A stretch of 64,000 nucleotides of DNA, taken from assembly GCF_001458175.1 (NCBI RefSeq), contig NZ_CYPW01000006.1, positions 509,337-573,336 of the forward strand, read 5' to 3'. The stretch is from Shimia marina (GTDB taxonomy: Bacteria > Pseudomonadota > Alphaproteobacteria > Rhodobacterales > Rhodobacteraceae). Of the stretch, positions 36,287 through 44,722 are shown one piece after another (positions within the stretch are counted from its first letter, which is position 1; every line of letters begins with the position of its first letter). The notes below the pieces were generated by a model. The model was given only the letters and a program-made list of their open reading frames with translations. It ran no database searches and had not been told where the DNA came from. A program made the position numbers and the translations under genes.

Positions 36287-37351
36287 ATGACAGACAGCAG
36301 CAAAATTCTTCAGGACATGAACGAGCGCAGCCGCGAGGTGTTCCGGCGCGTGGTCGAGGGCTATCTTGAAACCGGTGATCCGGTTGGTTCCCGCACATTG
36401 ACACGCACGCTTTCAGAGAAAGTCAGTGCCGCGACCATCCGAAATGTGATGCAGGATCTGGAATATCTCGGTCTTTTGGACAGCCCACATGTCTCGGCTG
36501 GGCGTGTGCCGACACAGCAGGGGTTGCGGATGTTTGTCGATGGTCTGCTGGAGGTCGGCGATCTCGACAAAGGCGATCGCCAGCGTATTGACGCCACGCT
36601 GGAGGAGGGGGATGCGGATGTCTCCAACATGCTGGATCGCGTCTCTACCGCACTGTCGGGGGTGACACAGGGGGCGTCTCTTGTGCTGGCACCCAAACAT
36701 GAGGCACCGATCAAACATATTGAGTTTGTCTCTCTGGCCCATGATCGCGCGCTTGTTGTTTTGGTCTTTGCAGACGGACATGTCGAAAATCGGCTTTTCA
36801 CGCCACCTGCTGGCCAAACCCCAAGCTCCCTGCGCGAGGCGGCCAATTTCCTCAATGCCGTTGCCGAGGGCCGCACGCTGAGCGAGTTGGGCAGCGCAGT
36901 GAAAGAAGAGATCACCAAACGCCGTCAGGAGATCGACAGCCTGGCCGCGGATCTGGTGGAAAACGGCTTCGCGCTCTGGGCAGACGAAGGTGATCAGCGG
37001 GAGCGTCTGATTGTCCGGGGCCGGGCGAATCTTCTGGGCACAGATCAGGAAGAACAGGATCTGGAGCGCATCCGCAGCCTGTTTGATGACCTCGAACGTA
37101 AACAAGACATTGCTGATTTTCTCGATTTGGCAGAGCAGGGCGACGGCGTGCGCATTTTTATTGGCTCTGAGAACAAACTTTTTTCACTTTCGGGTTCCTC
37201 TTTGGTGGTGTCTCCCTATATGAACGCTGATCGAAAGATCGTGGGTGCTGTGGGTGTGATTGGACCCAAGCGCCTGAACTATGGACGCATCGTGCCGATA
37301 GTGGATTATACGGCACAATTGGTCGGGAAATTGATCACCGACCGCGGTTAG
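36287..37351 (+). CDS. hrcA: Heat-inducible transcription repressor HrcA
   Basis: 354 residues from ATG 36287 (MTDSSKILQDMNERSREVFRRVVEGYLETGDPVGSR cut to family start); a 17-codon in-frame extension upstream is rejected. The winged helix contains VSAATIRNVMQDLEYLGLL and PHVSAGRVPTQQGLRMFVD, both HrcA signatures; the GAF-like domain and C-terminal SLVVSPY and GAVGVIGPKRLNYGRIVP follow. HrcA represses groESL through CIRCE and depends on GroEL. Followed closely by grpE. Confidence 0.95.
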   Translation: MTDSSKILQDMNERSREVFRRVVEGYLETGDPVGSRTLTRTLSEKVSAATIRNVMQDLEYLGLLDSPHVSAGRVPTQQGLRMFVDGLLEVGDLDKGDRQRIDATLEEGDADVSNMLDRVSTALSGVTQGASLVLAPKHEAPIKHIEFVSLAHDRALVVLVFADGHVENRLFTPPAGQTPSSLREAANFLNAVAEGRTLSELGSAVKEEITKRRQEIDSLAADLVENGFALWADEGDQRERLIVRGRANLLGTDQEEQDLERIRSLFDDLERKQDIADFLDLAEQGDGVRIFIGSENKLFSLSGSSLVVSPYMNADRKIVGAVGVIGPKRLNYGRIVPIVDYTAQLVGKLITDRG

Positions 37352-37360
37352 AGGTGACTT

Positions 37361-37921
37361 ATGGCAGAGCCCAAAGACAATGAGTTTCTGGATGACATCG
37401 CAGAAGCCGAAGCGGAAGAATTTGCCCAGAGCCTGGATGAGCTCGCAGATGAGGCGATAGAGCTGGATGAGCTGCGCGCCGAACGTGATGAGCTGAAAGA
37501 CCGCTGGATGCGCGCGCTGGCCGATGCTGAAAACGCCCGCAAGCGCGGCGACAAAGCCCGCCGGGATGCCGAACAATATGGCGGCTCCAAGCTGGCCCGC
37601 GACATGCTGCCTGTGTTTGACAACATGAAACGCGCAGTTGAATCCATCACAGAAGAACAGAAAGCGGCCTCTTCCGCGCTGATCGAAGGCATCGAGCTGA
37701 CCATGCGTGAGCTGCTGAAAACCTTCTCCAAACATGGCATCGAGATGATCTCCCCTGAAGTGGGTGACAAGTTTGATCCAAACGTGCACGAAGCCATGTT
37801 TGAAGCGCCTGTGCCCGGCACAAAGGCGGGCGACATCATTCAGGTCTCTGCTCAGGGCTTCATGCTGCATGATCGCCTGCTGCGCCCCGCACAGGTGGGT
37901 GTGAGCTCCACCCCGGCCTAA
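37361..37921 (+). CDS. grpE: GrpE nucleotide exchange factor
   Basis: 186 residues: acidic disordered N-terminus, a long coiled coil (about 30-80: ELDELRAERDELKDRWMRALADAENARKR region), and the beta domain with PNVHEAMF and GFMLHDRLLRPAQVGVS. Releases ADP from DnaK. Begins 9 bp after hrcA and ends before a strong bidirectional terminator. Confidence 0.96.
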   Translation: MAEPKDNEFLDDIAEAEAEEFAQSLDELADEAIELDELRAERDELKDRWMRALADAENARKRGDKARRDAEQYGGSKLARDMLPVFDNMKRAVESITEEQKAASSALIEGIELTMRELLKTFSKHGIEMISPEVGDKFDPNVHEAMFEAPVPGTKAGDIIQVSAQGFMLHDRLLRPAQVGVSSTPA

Positions 37922-37960
37922 GCATCCCTGCCTAATCAGCGGCTGACGGACAAAATATAA

Positions 37961-37989
37961 AAGCCTCCGAAAAACTCGGAGGCTTTTTT
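37961..37989. terminator. Bidirectional terminator between grpE and mutS
   Basis: Perfect 10-bp stem AAGCCTCCGA / TCGGAGGCTT with a 5-base loop, followed by TTTTTT on + and preceded by an A-rich stretch that gives T on -. It suits both convergent genes. Confidence 0.9.
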
Positions 37990-38031
37990 CTTGCCGATCT
38001 GAAAAAGCGCCTCTCGCGTAGACAGCGGGCA

Positions 38032-40677
38032 TCACCCGTCGGCCATATCCTTCAACTCATAAATCAGGTTGAGCGCCTCGCGCGGGCTTAGCGTGTCTGG
38101 CGAAATCTCCGCCAGTTTCTCCTGAAGCGGAGACGGCCCACTGGGTGGCGCTGCCACCGGCGGTGGGGCGGCGGCAAAAAGCGGCAGATCATCAATCAAC
38201 GCCTTCTGTGTCTTGCCCTCTCGCTCGCCTTTTTCCAGCGCCTCAAGAACCACACGCGCACGCGCCACAACCGCTTTAGGCAATCCTGCGAGCTGCGCCA
38301 CCTGCACCCCGTAAGAGCGATCTGCGGCCCCCTGTGTGACCTCATGCAGGAAGATCACTTCGCCTTCCCACTCGCGCACAGAAACGGTGGCATTGTCCAC
38401 GCCCGCCATCTTCCCGGCCAGCTGTGTCATCTCATGGTAATGCGTGGCAAACAACGCACGCGATTTGTTCACGTCATGCAGATGTTCTAATGTCGCCCAG
38501 GCAATCGACAGACCATCATAGGTCGCGGTGCCCCGGCCAATCTCATCCAAAATCACCAGCGCGCGGTCGTCGGCCTGATTGAGGATTGCGGCGGTTTCCA
38601 CCATCTCCACCATAAATGTGGAGCGTCCCCGCGCCAGATCATCACTCGCGCCCACGCGGCTGAAAAGCTGGCTCACAAGGCCAATCTTAGCCCGATCCGC
38701 AGGCACAAAACTGCCCATCTGCGCCAAGAGCGCTATCAGCGCGTTCTGCCGTAGAAAGGTTGATTTACCGGCCATGTTCGGACCGGTCAGAAGCCAGATG
38801 CTCGCCGCATCGCCCCCCGACAGATCACAGTGATTGGCCACAAAAGGATCGCCAGACTTGCGCAGCGCCGCTTCCACAACCGGATGCCGTCCGCCCTCAA
38901 TGGCAAAATCATAGCTTTCATTCACCTCTGGACGGGTCCAGTTTTCTGTTGCGGCCAGCTCTGCCAGCGCCGTCGCCAGATCAAATTCCGCCAAGCCTCG
39001 CGCGGCGGCAGCCACAGCCCCGGCACAGTCCAAAATGGCGTGTTTCAGGCTTCCATAGAGCCGCTTTTCAATCTCCAGCGCCCGGTTTCCGGCATTCAGG
39101 ATCTTGGTTTCCATCTCGCTCAGTTCCACGGTGGTAAAGCGCACCTGATTGGCCGTGGTCTGACGGTGAATAAAGGTTTCATTCAGCGGCGGTGACATCA
39201 TCGCATCCGCATGTTTGGCGGTGGTCTCGATGAAATAGCCCAGCACATTGTTGTGCTTGATCTTCAGTGCGGCAATGCCCGTCTGTTCGCTGTATTGCGC
39301 CTGCATCCCGGCAATCACGCCGCGCCCCTGATCGCGCAGCTCTCGGCTTTCGTCCAGTTCCGGGTCAAATCCGGGCGCGATAAAGCCCCCGTCGCGCGCC
39401 AAAAGAGGCGGCTCCGCAATCAACGCATCTTCCAGCTGGGTGAGCAAAGCCTCATGCCCTTGGATCGCCCCGCGCGCCGCCGTGAGCTCATCTGGCAATT
39501 CTCCGGCATAGGCCCGTTCTGCCAGCTCTCCGGCTTGGCCAAGCCCGTTGCGAATGGCGGCCAGATCCCGTGGCCCGCCGCGATCCAGTGACAGGCGTGA
39601 TAAGGCCCGGTCCAGATCCGGCACTTTGCGCAGCGCCTCTCTGATATCACTGGCCTCGCTGCGATGCGCAACCATATAGGACACGCTTTCAAGCCGCCCC
39701 TGAATGGTGGCCAGCCGCAGCGACGGCGAAGACACCCGCTGCTCCAGCAGCCGTGCGCCCCCGGCGGTCACCGTCCGGTCTATCGTGGCCAAAAGCGATC
39801 CGGCCCGTCCGCCTGACAGGCTGGCAGTAAGCTCCAGATTGCGCCGCGTGGCCGCATCAATCTGCATCACACCCTGCGTGGCTTCCCGCACAGGCACCTG
39901 CAACAGTGGCAGCTTGCCCTTCTGCGTCAGCTCAAGGTAATCGACAATCGCCCCAAGCGCCCCGGCTTCGGGCCGTGTGAATGTGCCAAAGGCCTCCAGC
40001 GAGGAGGCTTTGAAAAGCGCGGATACACGTTTTTCCGCTGTAACAGAGTCAAAACTTCCCCGTGAGACAGCGGTCAGCGGCACCCCCATATCGTCCACAA
40101 TCGGGGCCAGATCTCGCTCAGATCCCTCCGCCACCAAAAGCTCACTTGGCGCCAGCCGCGCCAGTTCCGGCGCCAGCCGCACCGGTGCCAGCGGCATCAC
40201 ATGCAGGGCCCCGGTGGAAATATCCGCCCAGGCCAGCGCAGCCTCGTCGCGCACCACGCTGTAAGCGGCCAGAAAATTATGTCGCCGCGCGTCCAACAGG
40301 CTGTCTTCGGTCAACGTGCCCGGCGTCACCAGCCGCACCACATCCCGCTTCACCACCGCTTTATAGCCGCGCTTCTTGGCCTCCGCCGGGCTTTCCAGCT
40401 GTTCACAGACCGCCACCCGAAAGCCCTTGCGGATCAGAGTCAGAAAATAGCCTTCTGCGGCGTGATGGGGCACGCCACACATGGGAATATCTTCGCCACT
40501 GTGCTTGCCGCGTTTGGTCAGTGCAATATCAAGCGCCTCTGCCGCCGCCACCGCGTCGTCAAAGAACATCTCATAGAAATCACCCATCCGATAAAACAAA
40601 AGCGCATCCGGATATTGCGCTTTGATCTCCAGATACTGCGCCATCATCGGCGTGACGGCTGGCTTGTCGCCTTTCAC
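38032..40677 (-). CDS. mutS: DNA mismatch repair protein MutS
   Basis: 881 residues from a GTG start (40677). The mismatch-reading Phe-X-Glu is in FYRMGDFYEMFF; MutS core motifs are TGPNMAGKSTFLRQ (about 632-641), FSRVGASDDLARGRSTFMVEM, LVILDEIGRGTATYDGLSIAWA and FATHYHEMT. The C-terminal tail includes the dimer/tetramer region. It recognises mismatches and recruits MutL. Overlaps on the opposite strand only with the untranslated lead of the kinase gene. Confidence 0.96.
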   Translation of the reverse strand: MKGDKPAVTPMMAQYLEIKAQYPDALLFYRMGDFYEMFFDDAVAAAEALDIALTKRGKHSGEDIPMCGVPHHAAEGYFLTLIRKGFRVAVCEQLESPAEAKKRGYKAVVKRDVVRLVTPGTLTEDSLLDARRHNFLAAYSVVRDEAALAWADISTGALHVMPLAPVRLAPELARLAPSELLVAEGSERDLAPIVDDMGVPLTAVSRGSFDSVTAEKRVSALFKASSLEAFGTFTRPEAGALGAIVDYLELTQKGKLPLLQVPVREATQGVMQIDAATRRNLELTASLSGGRAGSLLATIDRTVTAGGARLLEQRVSSPSLRLATIQGRLESVSYMVAHRSEASDIREALRKVPDLDRALSRLSLDRGGPRDLAAIRNGLGQAGELAERAYAGELPDELTAARGAIQGHEALLTQLEDALIAEPPLLARDGGFIAPGFDPELDESRELRDQGRGVIAGMQAQYSEQTGIAALKIKHNNVLGYFIETTAKHADAMMSPPLNETFIHRQTTANQVRFTTVELSEMETKILNAGNRALEIEKRLYGSLKHAILDCAGAVAAAARGLAEFDLATALAELAATENWTRPEVNESYDFAIEGGRHPVVEAALRKSGDPFVANHCDLSGGDAASIWLLTGPNMAGKSTFLRQNALIALLAQMGSFVPADRAKIGLVSQLFSRVGASDDLARGRSTFMVEMVETAAILNQADDRALVILDEIGRGTATYDGLSIAWATLEHLHDVNKSRALFATHYHEMTQLAGKMAGVDNATVSVREWEGEVIFLHEVTQGAADRSYGVQVAQLAGLPKAVVARARVVLEALEKGEREGKTQKALIDDLPLFAAAPPPVAAPPSGPSPLQEKLAEISPDTLSPREALNLIYELKDMADG

Positions 40678-40825
40678 TGCTCAGAACCCCCCAAGGTTTG
40701 GTTCTCTTCAGATAGCAAACTCGACCCTGCAAACAAAAGCGCAAAACGCCCAGACCGCTTTGAGGATGGACAAGGCAAGCCGATTTTGGTGCATTGGCCG
40801 CGCACAGTCAGCAGGCAGGAACAGA

Positions 40826-41695
40826 ATGGCGATCTACAATCTTGGCTCCATCAATGCCGATCTCTTTTATCACGTGCCCCATCTGCCGCAGGCTGGAGAA
40901 ACCCTTGCCGCCAGCAGCTTCACACGTGGTCTGGGGGGCAAAGGGGCCAATATGAGCGTGGCCGCCGCTCGCGCCGGGGCCCATGCAGTGCACATTGGTG
41001 CGGTTGGCCATGATGGGCTCTGGGCACAGGAGCGGCTGATGGAATTTGGCGTCGATACCCGCCACATTGCCGGTTTGCCTGATACGCCAATCGGGCAGGC
41101 CATCATCACGGTGGATCAGGCGGGCGAAAACAGCATCGTGCTGCTGCGGGGAGCCAATCATGCGATCCCTCAGACCACTCTGGCCGGAGCCCTTGCAGAG
41201 GCCAGCCCGGGTGATACGCTTCTGATGCAAAATGAGACCCTAAATCAGCGTAAAGCCGCAAAAATGGCGCGCGATCTTGATCTCTATATCGCCTATGCTG
41301 CTGCACCTTTTGAGGCCGCCGCCGTCACCGAAGTTTTGCCGTTTCTTGATTTCCTGATCCTCAATGAAGTTGAAGCCACACAGTTAGAAGAAGCCACCGG
41401 ACAGACACCAGAGCAACTGGGCGTGCCAGATGTGATCATCACGCTTGGCGGGAAAGGTGCGCGCTGGCTCCACAAGGGCAAAAGACAGGATTTCCCGGCC
41501 TTTCCGGTCACCGCGCTGGACACTACCGGCGCTGGTGATACGTTCACCGGCTATGTGCTGGCTGCCCGCGATCGCGGCCTGCCGATGCCACAGGCCATAA
41601 CCCTTGCCATGCGCGCTGCGGCCCTGATGGTAACCCGGCACGGCACCGCTGATGTGATCCCAGATCTTAAAGAGGTGACAGAGGCTCGGTTCTGA
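40826..41695 (+). CDS. PfkB-family carbohydrate kinase (ribokinase-like)
   Basis: 289 residues from ATG 40826 (MAIYNLGSINADLFYHV); the upstream in-frame extension overlaps mutS and is rejected. PfkB signatures are LGGKGANMSVAAARAGA and the anion-hole/catalytic DTTGAGDTFTGYVLA. NxGGxGxN-like GKGAN and the GSINADL start are typical of ribokinases, but substrate specificity cannot be set with certainty. Stands alone between mutS (divergent) and msrA (convergent). Confidence 0.88.
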   Translation: MAIYNLGSINADLFYHVPHLPQAGETLAASSFTRGLGGKGANMSVAAARAGAHAVHIGAVGHDGLWAQERLMEFGVDTRHIAGLPDTPIGQAIITVDQAGENSIVLLRGANHAIPQTTLAGALAEASPGDTLLMQNETLNQRKAAKMARDLDLYIAYAAAPFEAAAVTEVLPFLDFLILNEVEATQLEEATGQTPEQLGVPDVIITLGGKGARWLHKGKRQDFPAFPVTALDTTGAGDTFTGYVLAARDRGLPMPQAITLAMRAAALMVTRHGTADVIPDLKEVTEARF

Positions 41696-41745
41696 TCCGG
41701 GTCTGTCACCGCTTCTCTTCCTCTTGATCCAAATATCCTGGGGGA

Positions 41746-41778
41746 GTCACAGCCTGCTGTGACGGGGGCAAAGCCCCC
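41746..41778. repeat. Two adjacent hairpins between convergent genes
   Basis: GTCACAG-CCTG-CTGTGAC (41746-41763) is followed at once by GGGGGC-AAA-GCCCCC (41764-41778). The second, together with the preceding CAAATATCCTGGGGG, looks like a dispersed intergenic element I associate with Rhodobacteraceae genomes. It probably works as a bidirectional terminator for the PfkB kinase and msrA. Confidence 0.55.
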
Positions 41779-41792
41779 TGAAACATCCGCGA

Positions 41793-42479
41793 TCAATGCC
41801 CCACAAACGGTGCGTCTTTGCCCCAGAGTTCCTGCACCCGTGCGTCCCGCCCACAGGCCTTGCGATAGCGTTTATAGGCCTCGCTCTGGCGTTTCGGGCC
41901 AAAGCGGGTCAGCACAATCTTGCTGCCTTTGTAGTAGTCCTGATGATAGGCCTCCGCCGGGTAAAAGGTTTTGGCAGAGAGGATCGGGGTCACAACGGTC
42001 TGACCCAACTGCGCCTGCGCCTTCACCTTTGCGGCCTCTGCGGTGGCTTTCTGTGCGGCACCCTCCACAAAAATCGCCGTGCGATAGCTGTCTCCGCGAT
42101 CACAGAACTGCCCGCCCGCATCGGTAGGGTCTACCGAGCGGAAAAACATGTCCAGCAATTGCCCCCGGCTGACCTGCGCCGGATCAAAGGTGATCTGCAC
42201 CGCCTCATAATGGCCGGATCCGCCGCTGGTGACCTGTTTGTAGGTCGGGTTTTTGGCGCTGCCCCCGGTAAAGCCGGATACGGCTTCAATCACCCCGGGC
42301 ACGCTTTCAAAATCGCTTTCCACGCACCAGAAACAGCCGCCAGCCACCACAAGGTTCTCTTGTCCGGCAGCTTCGGCCCGCTGGCCTTCCGCCAGCCCTC
42401 CCAACAGGATCAGCACAAACAGCGCCACGGATTTCAGATTTTGCAGTTTTGTCACGGTCAGTCTTTTCATGCGTTTCAT
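41793..42479 (-). CDS. msrA: Peptide methionine sulfoxide reductase MsrA, exported form
   Basis: 228 residues. The MsrA active site is GGCFWCVES (catalytic Cys49) with [42 protein letters not shown] and a C-terminal region with a resolving Cys (YRKACGRD). Unlike cytoplasmic MsrA it begins with a basic stretch and a hydrophobic segment ending RAEAAGQ, which reads as a cleavable signal peptide, so it should act in the periplasm. Confidence 0.9.
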   Translation of the reverse strand: MKRMKRLTVTKLQNLKSVALFVLILLGGLAEGQRAEAAGQENLVVAGGCFWCVESDFESVPGVIEAVSGFTGGSAKNPTYKQVTSGGSGHYEAVQITFDPAQVSRGQLLDMFFRSVDPTDAGGQFCDRGDSYRTAIFVEGAAQKATAEAAKVKAQAQLGQTVVTPILSAKTFYPAEAYHQDYYKGSKIVLTRFGPKRQSEAYKRYRKACGRDARVQELWGKDAPFVGH

Positions 42480-42579
42480 GGGATCTCTCCTTCACGCATC
42501 AGCTTGCGCGCCAAAATGGTGCGGCTCAATCCCATGAAACCACTTGTCACGCCATGGTGAAGCGCAGTGAGCTTGCGCC

Positions 42580-43227
42580 TTACCGATGCCCGCGCTTGCG
42601 ATAGACCGGTGGCAGGCGGCGAAACACGGTGGCCACTGTCAGCCTTTGATCGGAACAGAGCGTGCGGCGGCGCGCATAGATCAGATCCAGCCGCGCCTTG
42701 CGTGGCACGCAGCGGCGCTCATACACCGCCTCGGTCTCTGCCGGGGTTGCACAATCCGCCAAAAGCCGCTCTTCGGTGCGATGATAGATCAATGTGGCCA
42801 GCCCGGTCACACCGGGGCGCTCTTTCAGTACCTCACCATAGAGCGCGGGAAACCGCTCCACATAGCGGCGCAGCGGCGGGCGTGGGCCCACAAAGCTGAT
42901 GTCGCCTTTCAGGATATTGAAAAGCTGCGGCAGCTCATCAAGCCGATAGCGGCGCATGAAATAGCCGGTCTTGGTGATGCGATGTGCCTTGTCGCCACCT
43001 GACACGCCGCTGTCGCTGTCCACATTGGACATGCTGCGAAATTTCAGGAGCATAAAGCCCTGCGTCGGGCTGCGCATGCGTTCAGAAACATAGAAAATTG
43101 GCCAGCCGTCCCGGATCAGGATCAGCGCGGCGATCACGAGCATCAGCGGCCATAACACCACCAGAAGCAGCAGCACCCAGCCCAAATCCATCATGCGCCG
43201 CCCAAATGTGGTGTCCTGTCTGATCAT
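42580..43227 (-). CDS. Undecaprenyl-phosphate sugar-1-phosphate transferase (bacterial sugar transferase)
   Basis: 215 residues of the WcaJ/ExoY/PglC-type priming transferase: membrane segment about 14-38, then FYVSERMRSPTQGFMLLKFRSM, RRYRLDELPQLFNILKGDISFVGPRPPL and RPGVTGLATL, the family signatures. It attaches the first sugar phosphate to undecaprenyl phosphate to start a capsule, exopolysaccharide or O-unit. It overlaps the epimerase gene by 4 nt, so both probably serve one glycan. The acceptor sugar is unknown. Confidence 0.9.
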   Translation of the reverse strand: MIRQDTTFGRRMMDLGWVLLLLVVLWPLMLVIAALILIRDGWPIFYVSERMRSPTQGFMLLKFRSMSNVDSDSGVSGGDKAHRITKTGYFMRRYRLDELPQLFNILKGDISFVGPRPPLRRYVERFPALYGEVLKERPGVTGLATLIYHRTEERLLADCATPAETEAVYERRCVPRKARLDLIYARRRTLCSDQRLTVATVFRRLPPVYRKRGHR

Positions 43228-44111
43228 ACCTCTTCCTCACACAACATCTGCCACTGTCGGATCATCTCTTCAGGGGGCACAGTTAACCGCCGCCCGGTCA
43301 GCCGCTGCAGGCGCGTCACATTCATGGAAACTTCTGCCACCGCCGTGAACGGCGCGGGTTGCCAGACAAAGCGATGCTGCGCCGCCTCCAGCAGCTGGTG
43401 CATCGCCACCGGATTGGCCGCCGCCACATTCAGCACCTCTGGCAGTCTTTCTGCTGACAGCGCCGCACAGACAGCCTGCCAGAGGATCTCAGGCGTGGCA
43501 TAGCTGCGCACTGGGCTCTGGCCGACCTCAAAGGCATCCAGTGTCACAGGACCCCCGCGCGTCATGGCCGCAAACAGACTGTCCGCGCCCACCACATTTG
43601 CGATCCGCAAAAGGCAGCTCTCTGGCCACTCGGCGTCCGCTTGTTTCTGCGCCAGAATGTGCTCTTCCATCGCAATTTTTGCCAGACCATAGGCGTTCAC
43701 AGGGGTCAGCGCGGCCTGCTCATCACAATCGCGCCCGGGGCCGTACACCGCGCTGCTGGAGCAATGCAGCACCCGCTGCGCCCCAGAGGCGCGCGCCACC
43801 TCCAGCGCGCGCTGTGCCAGCAGGGTGTTGTCCTCAAGATTGCCCTGTCCGGGCACCACGCCCCAAAGCGCCAGAACGGCATCGGCTTGGGGAAAACCCG
43901 TCGGCAATACGCCATTGGGCACAACCAGATCAATTCCGGCACCCTCGCGGCGTGCGGCCCAAATGATCCGCCATCCTGCCTGCAGCTCCGGTATACGCGC
44001 ACAGGCCGCCCGCATCAGTCGCCCCAACTTGCCGTTTGCCCCAAGGATCAGCAGGGTCCGCGCCCTTTCGTCGTTGGCTGGCTCTGTGCAAGTTTCGGAA
44101 GTCAAAGTCAT
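43224..44111 (-). CDS. NAD-dependent epimerase/dehydratase family protein
   Basis: About 295 residues from ATG 44111; upstream in-frame ATGs at 44147 and beyond are possible. Extended short-chain dehydrogenase fold: TLLILGANGKLGRLMRAA (NAD loop), VLHCSSSAVYGPGRD with the catalytic Ser and Tyr-X3-Lys in YGLAKIAMEEHIL. Probably modifies a nucleotide sugar for the adjacent sugar transferase. Substrate unknown. Confidence 0.8.
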   Translation of the reverse strand: MTLTSETCTEPANDERARTLLILGANGKLGRLMRAACARIPELQAGWRIIWAARREGAGIDLVVPNGVLPTGFPQADAVLALWGVVPGQGNLEDNTLLAQRALEVARASGAQRVLHCSSSAVYGPGRDCDEQAALTPVNAYGLAKIAMEEHILAQKQADAEWPESCLLRIANVVGADSLFAAMTRGGPVTLDAFEVGQSPVRSYATPEILWQAVCAALSAERLPEVLNVAAANPVAMHQLLEAAQHRFVWQPAPFTAVAEVSMNVTRLQRLTGRRLTVPPEEMIRQWQMLCEEEV

Positions 44112-44251
44112 AAAACCCAATCTATTTTTCGCAGTTAGCCCGCGCATCGCGCCCTCTGTCAACTGCGGCTGATCCTTACCGCCCACAATCGTCCGAAGCA
44201 TCGGAAAAAGGGGACCATCGCGCAAAAATCCGCGTCATTTATGGCCAACAA

Positions 44252-44281
44252 AAAGCCCGCGAGCGGGAGGCTGCGGGCTTT
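44252..44281 (-). terminator. Terminator of the SCP2 gene
   Basis: 9-bp stem AAAGCCCGC / GCGGGCTTT with a 12-base loop, giving a TTTTTG run on the - strand just downstream of the 44333-44614 gene. Confidence 0.7.
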
Positions 44282-44332
44282 CATACACTTCGGCGGGCTG
44301 TCTGAGCCGCCACCAAAACACAGGGGCGAGGG

Positions 44333-44614
44333 TTAGCTCAGCAGCTGACCCAGTTTCATCGCGGTGCCCATATCACCGGAGACTTTTAGCTTGCCCAGCA
44401 TCAACGCGGTGGTCGGTTTCAGATCCCCCGCCAGCAGTTTCACCAGATTGGCTTCGGAAATCGCCACGGTGCAATCGGTGTCGCGATCTTCCTGCGAGGC
44501 GGTCCCCTCGGCCAGAACGATCACACCAGCATCGCCGCAATCAAACTTCAACGAGCCGTCAAAATTGCGCGTTTTCAGTGCATCCGCCATCTTTTCTGTA
44601 ATCTCTGCAAGCAT
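44333..44614 (-). CDS. Stand-alone SCP2 sterol-carrier-like protein
   Basis: 93 residues forming a single SCP2 domain: GSLKFDCGDAGVIVLAEG, DTDCTVAISEANLVKLLAGDLKPTTALMLGKLKVSGDMGTAMKLGQLL. SCP2 domains bind lipids or acyl-CoA in a hydrophobic tunnel. Bacterial stand-alone forms are mostly uncharacterised. Own terminator, single-gene unit. Confidence 0.88.
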   Translation of the reverse strand: MLAEITEKMADALKTRNFDGSLKFDCGDAGVIVLAEGTASQEDRDTDCTVAISEANLVKLLAGDLKPTTALMLGKLKVSGDMGTAMKLGQLLS

Positions 44615-44722
44615 CGTATGTCCCCTAAACTGTATCTGCCAAAAATGGATCGCAGAATCTGCGTCGCCGCAAGGGTTACGTGGCGGTCGTTACAAGAGTA
44701 TTACCTTTTGCCTCAAACGCGG

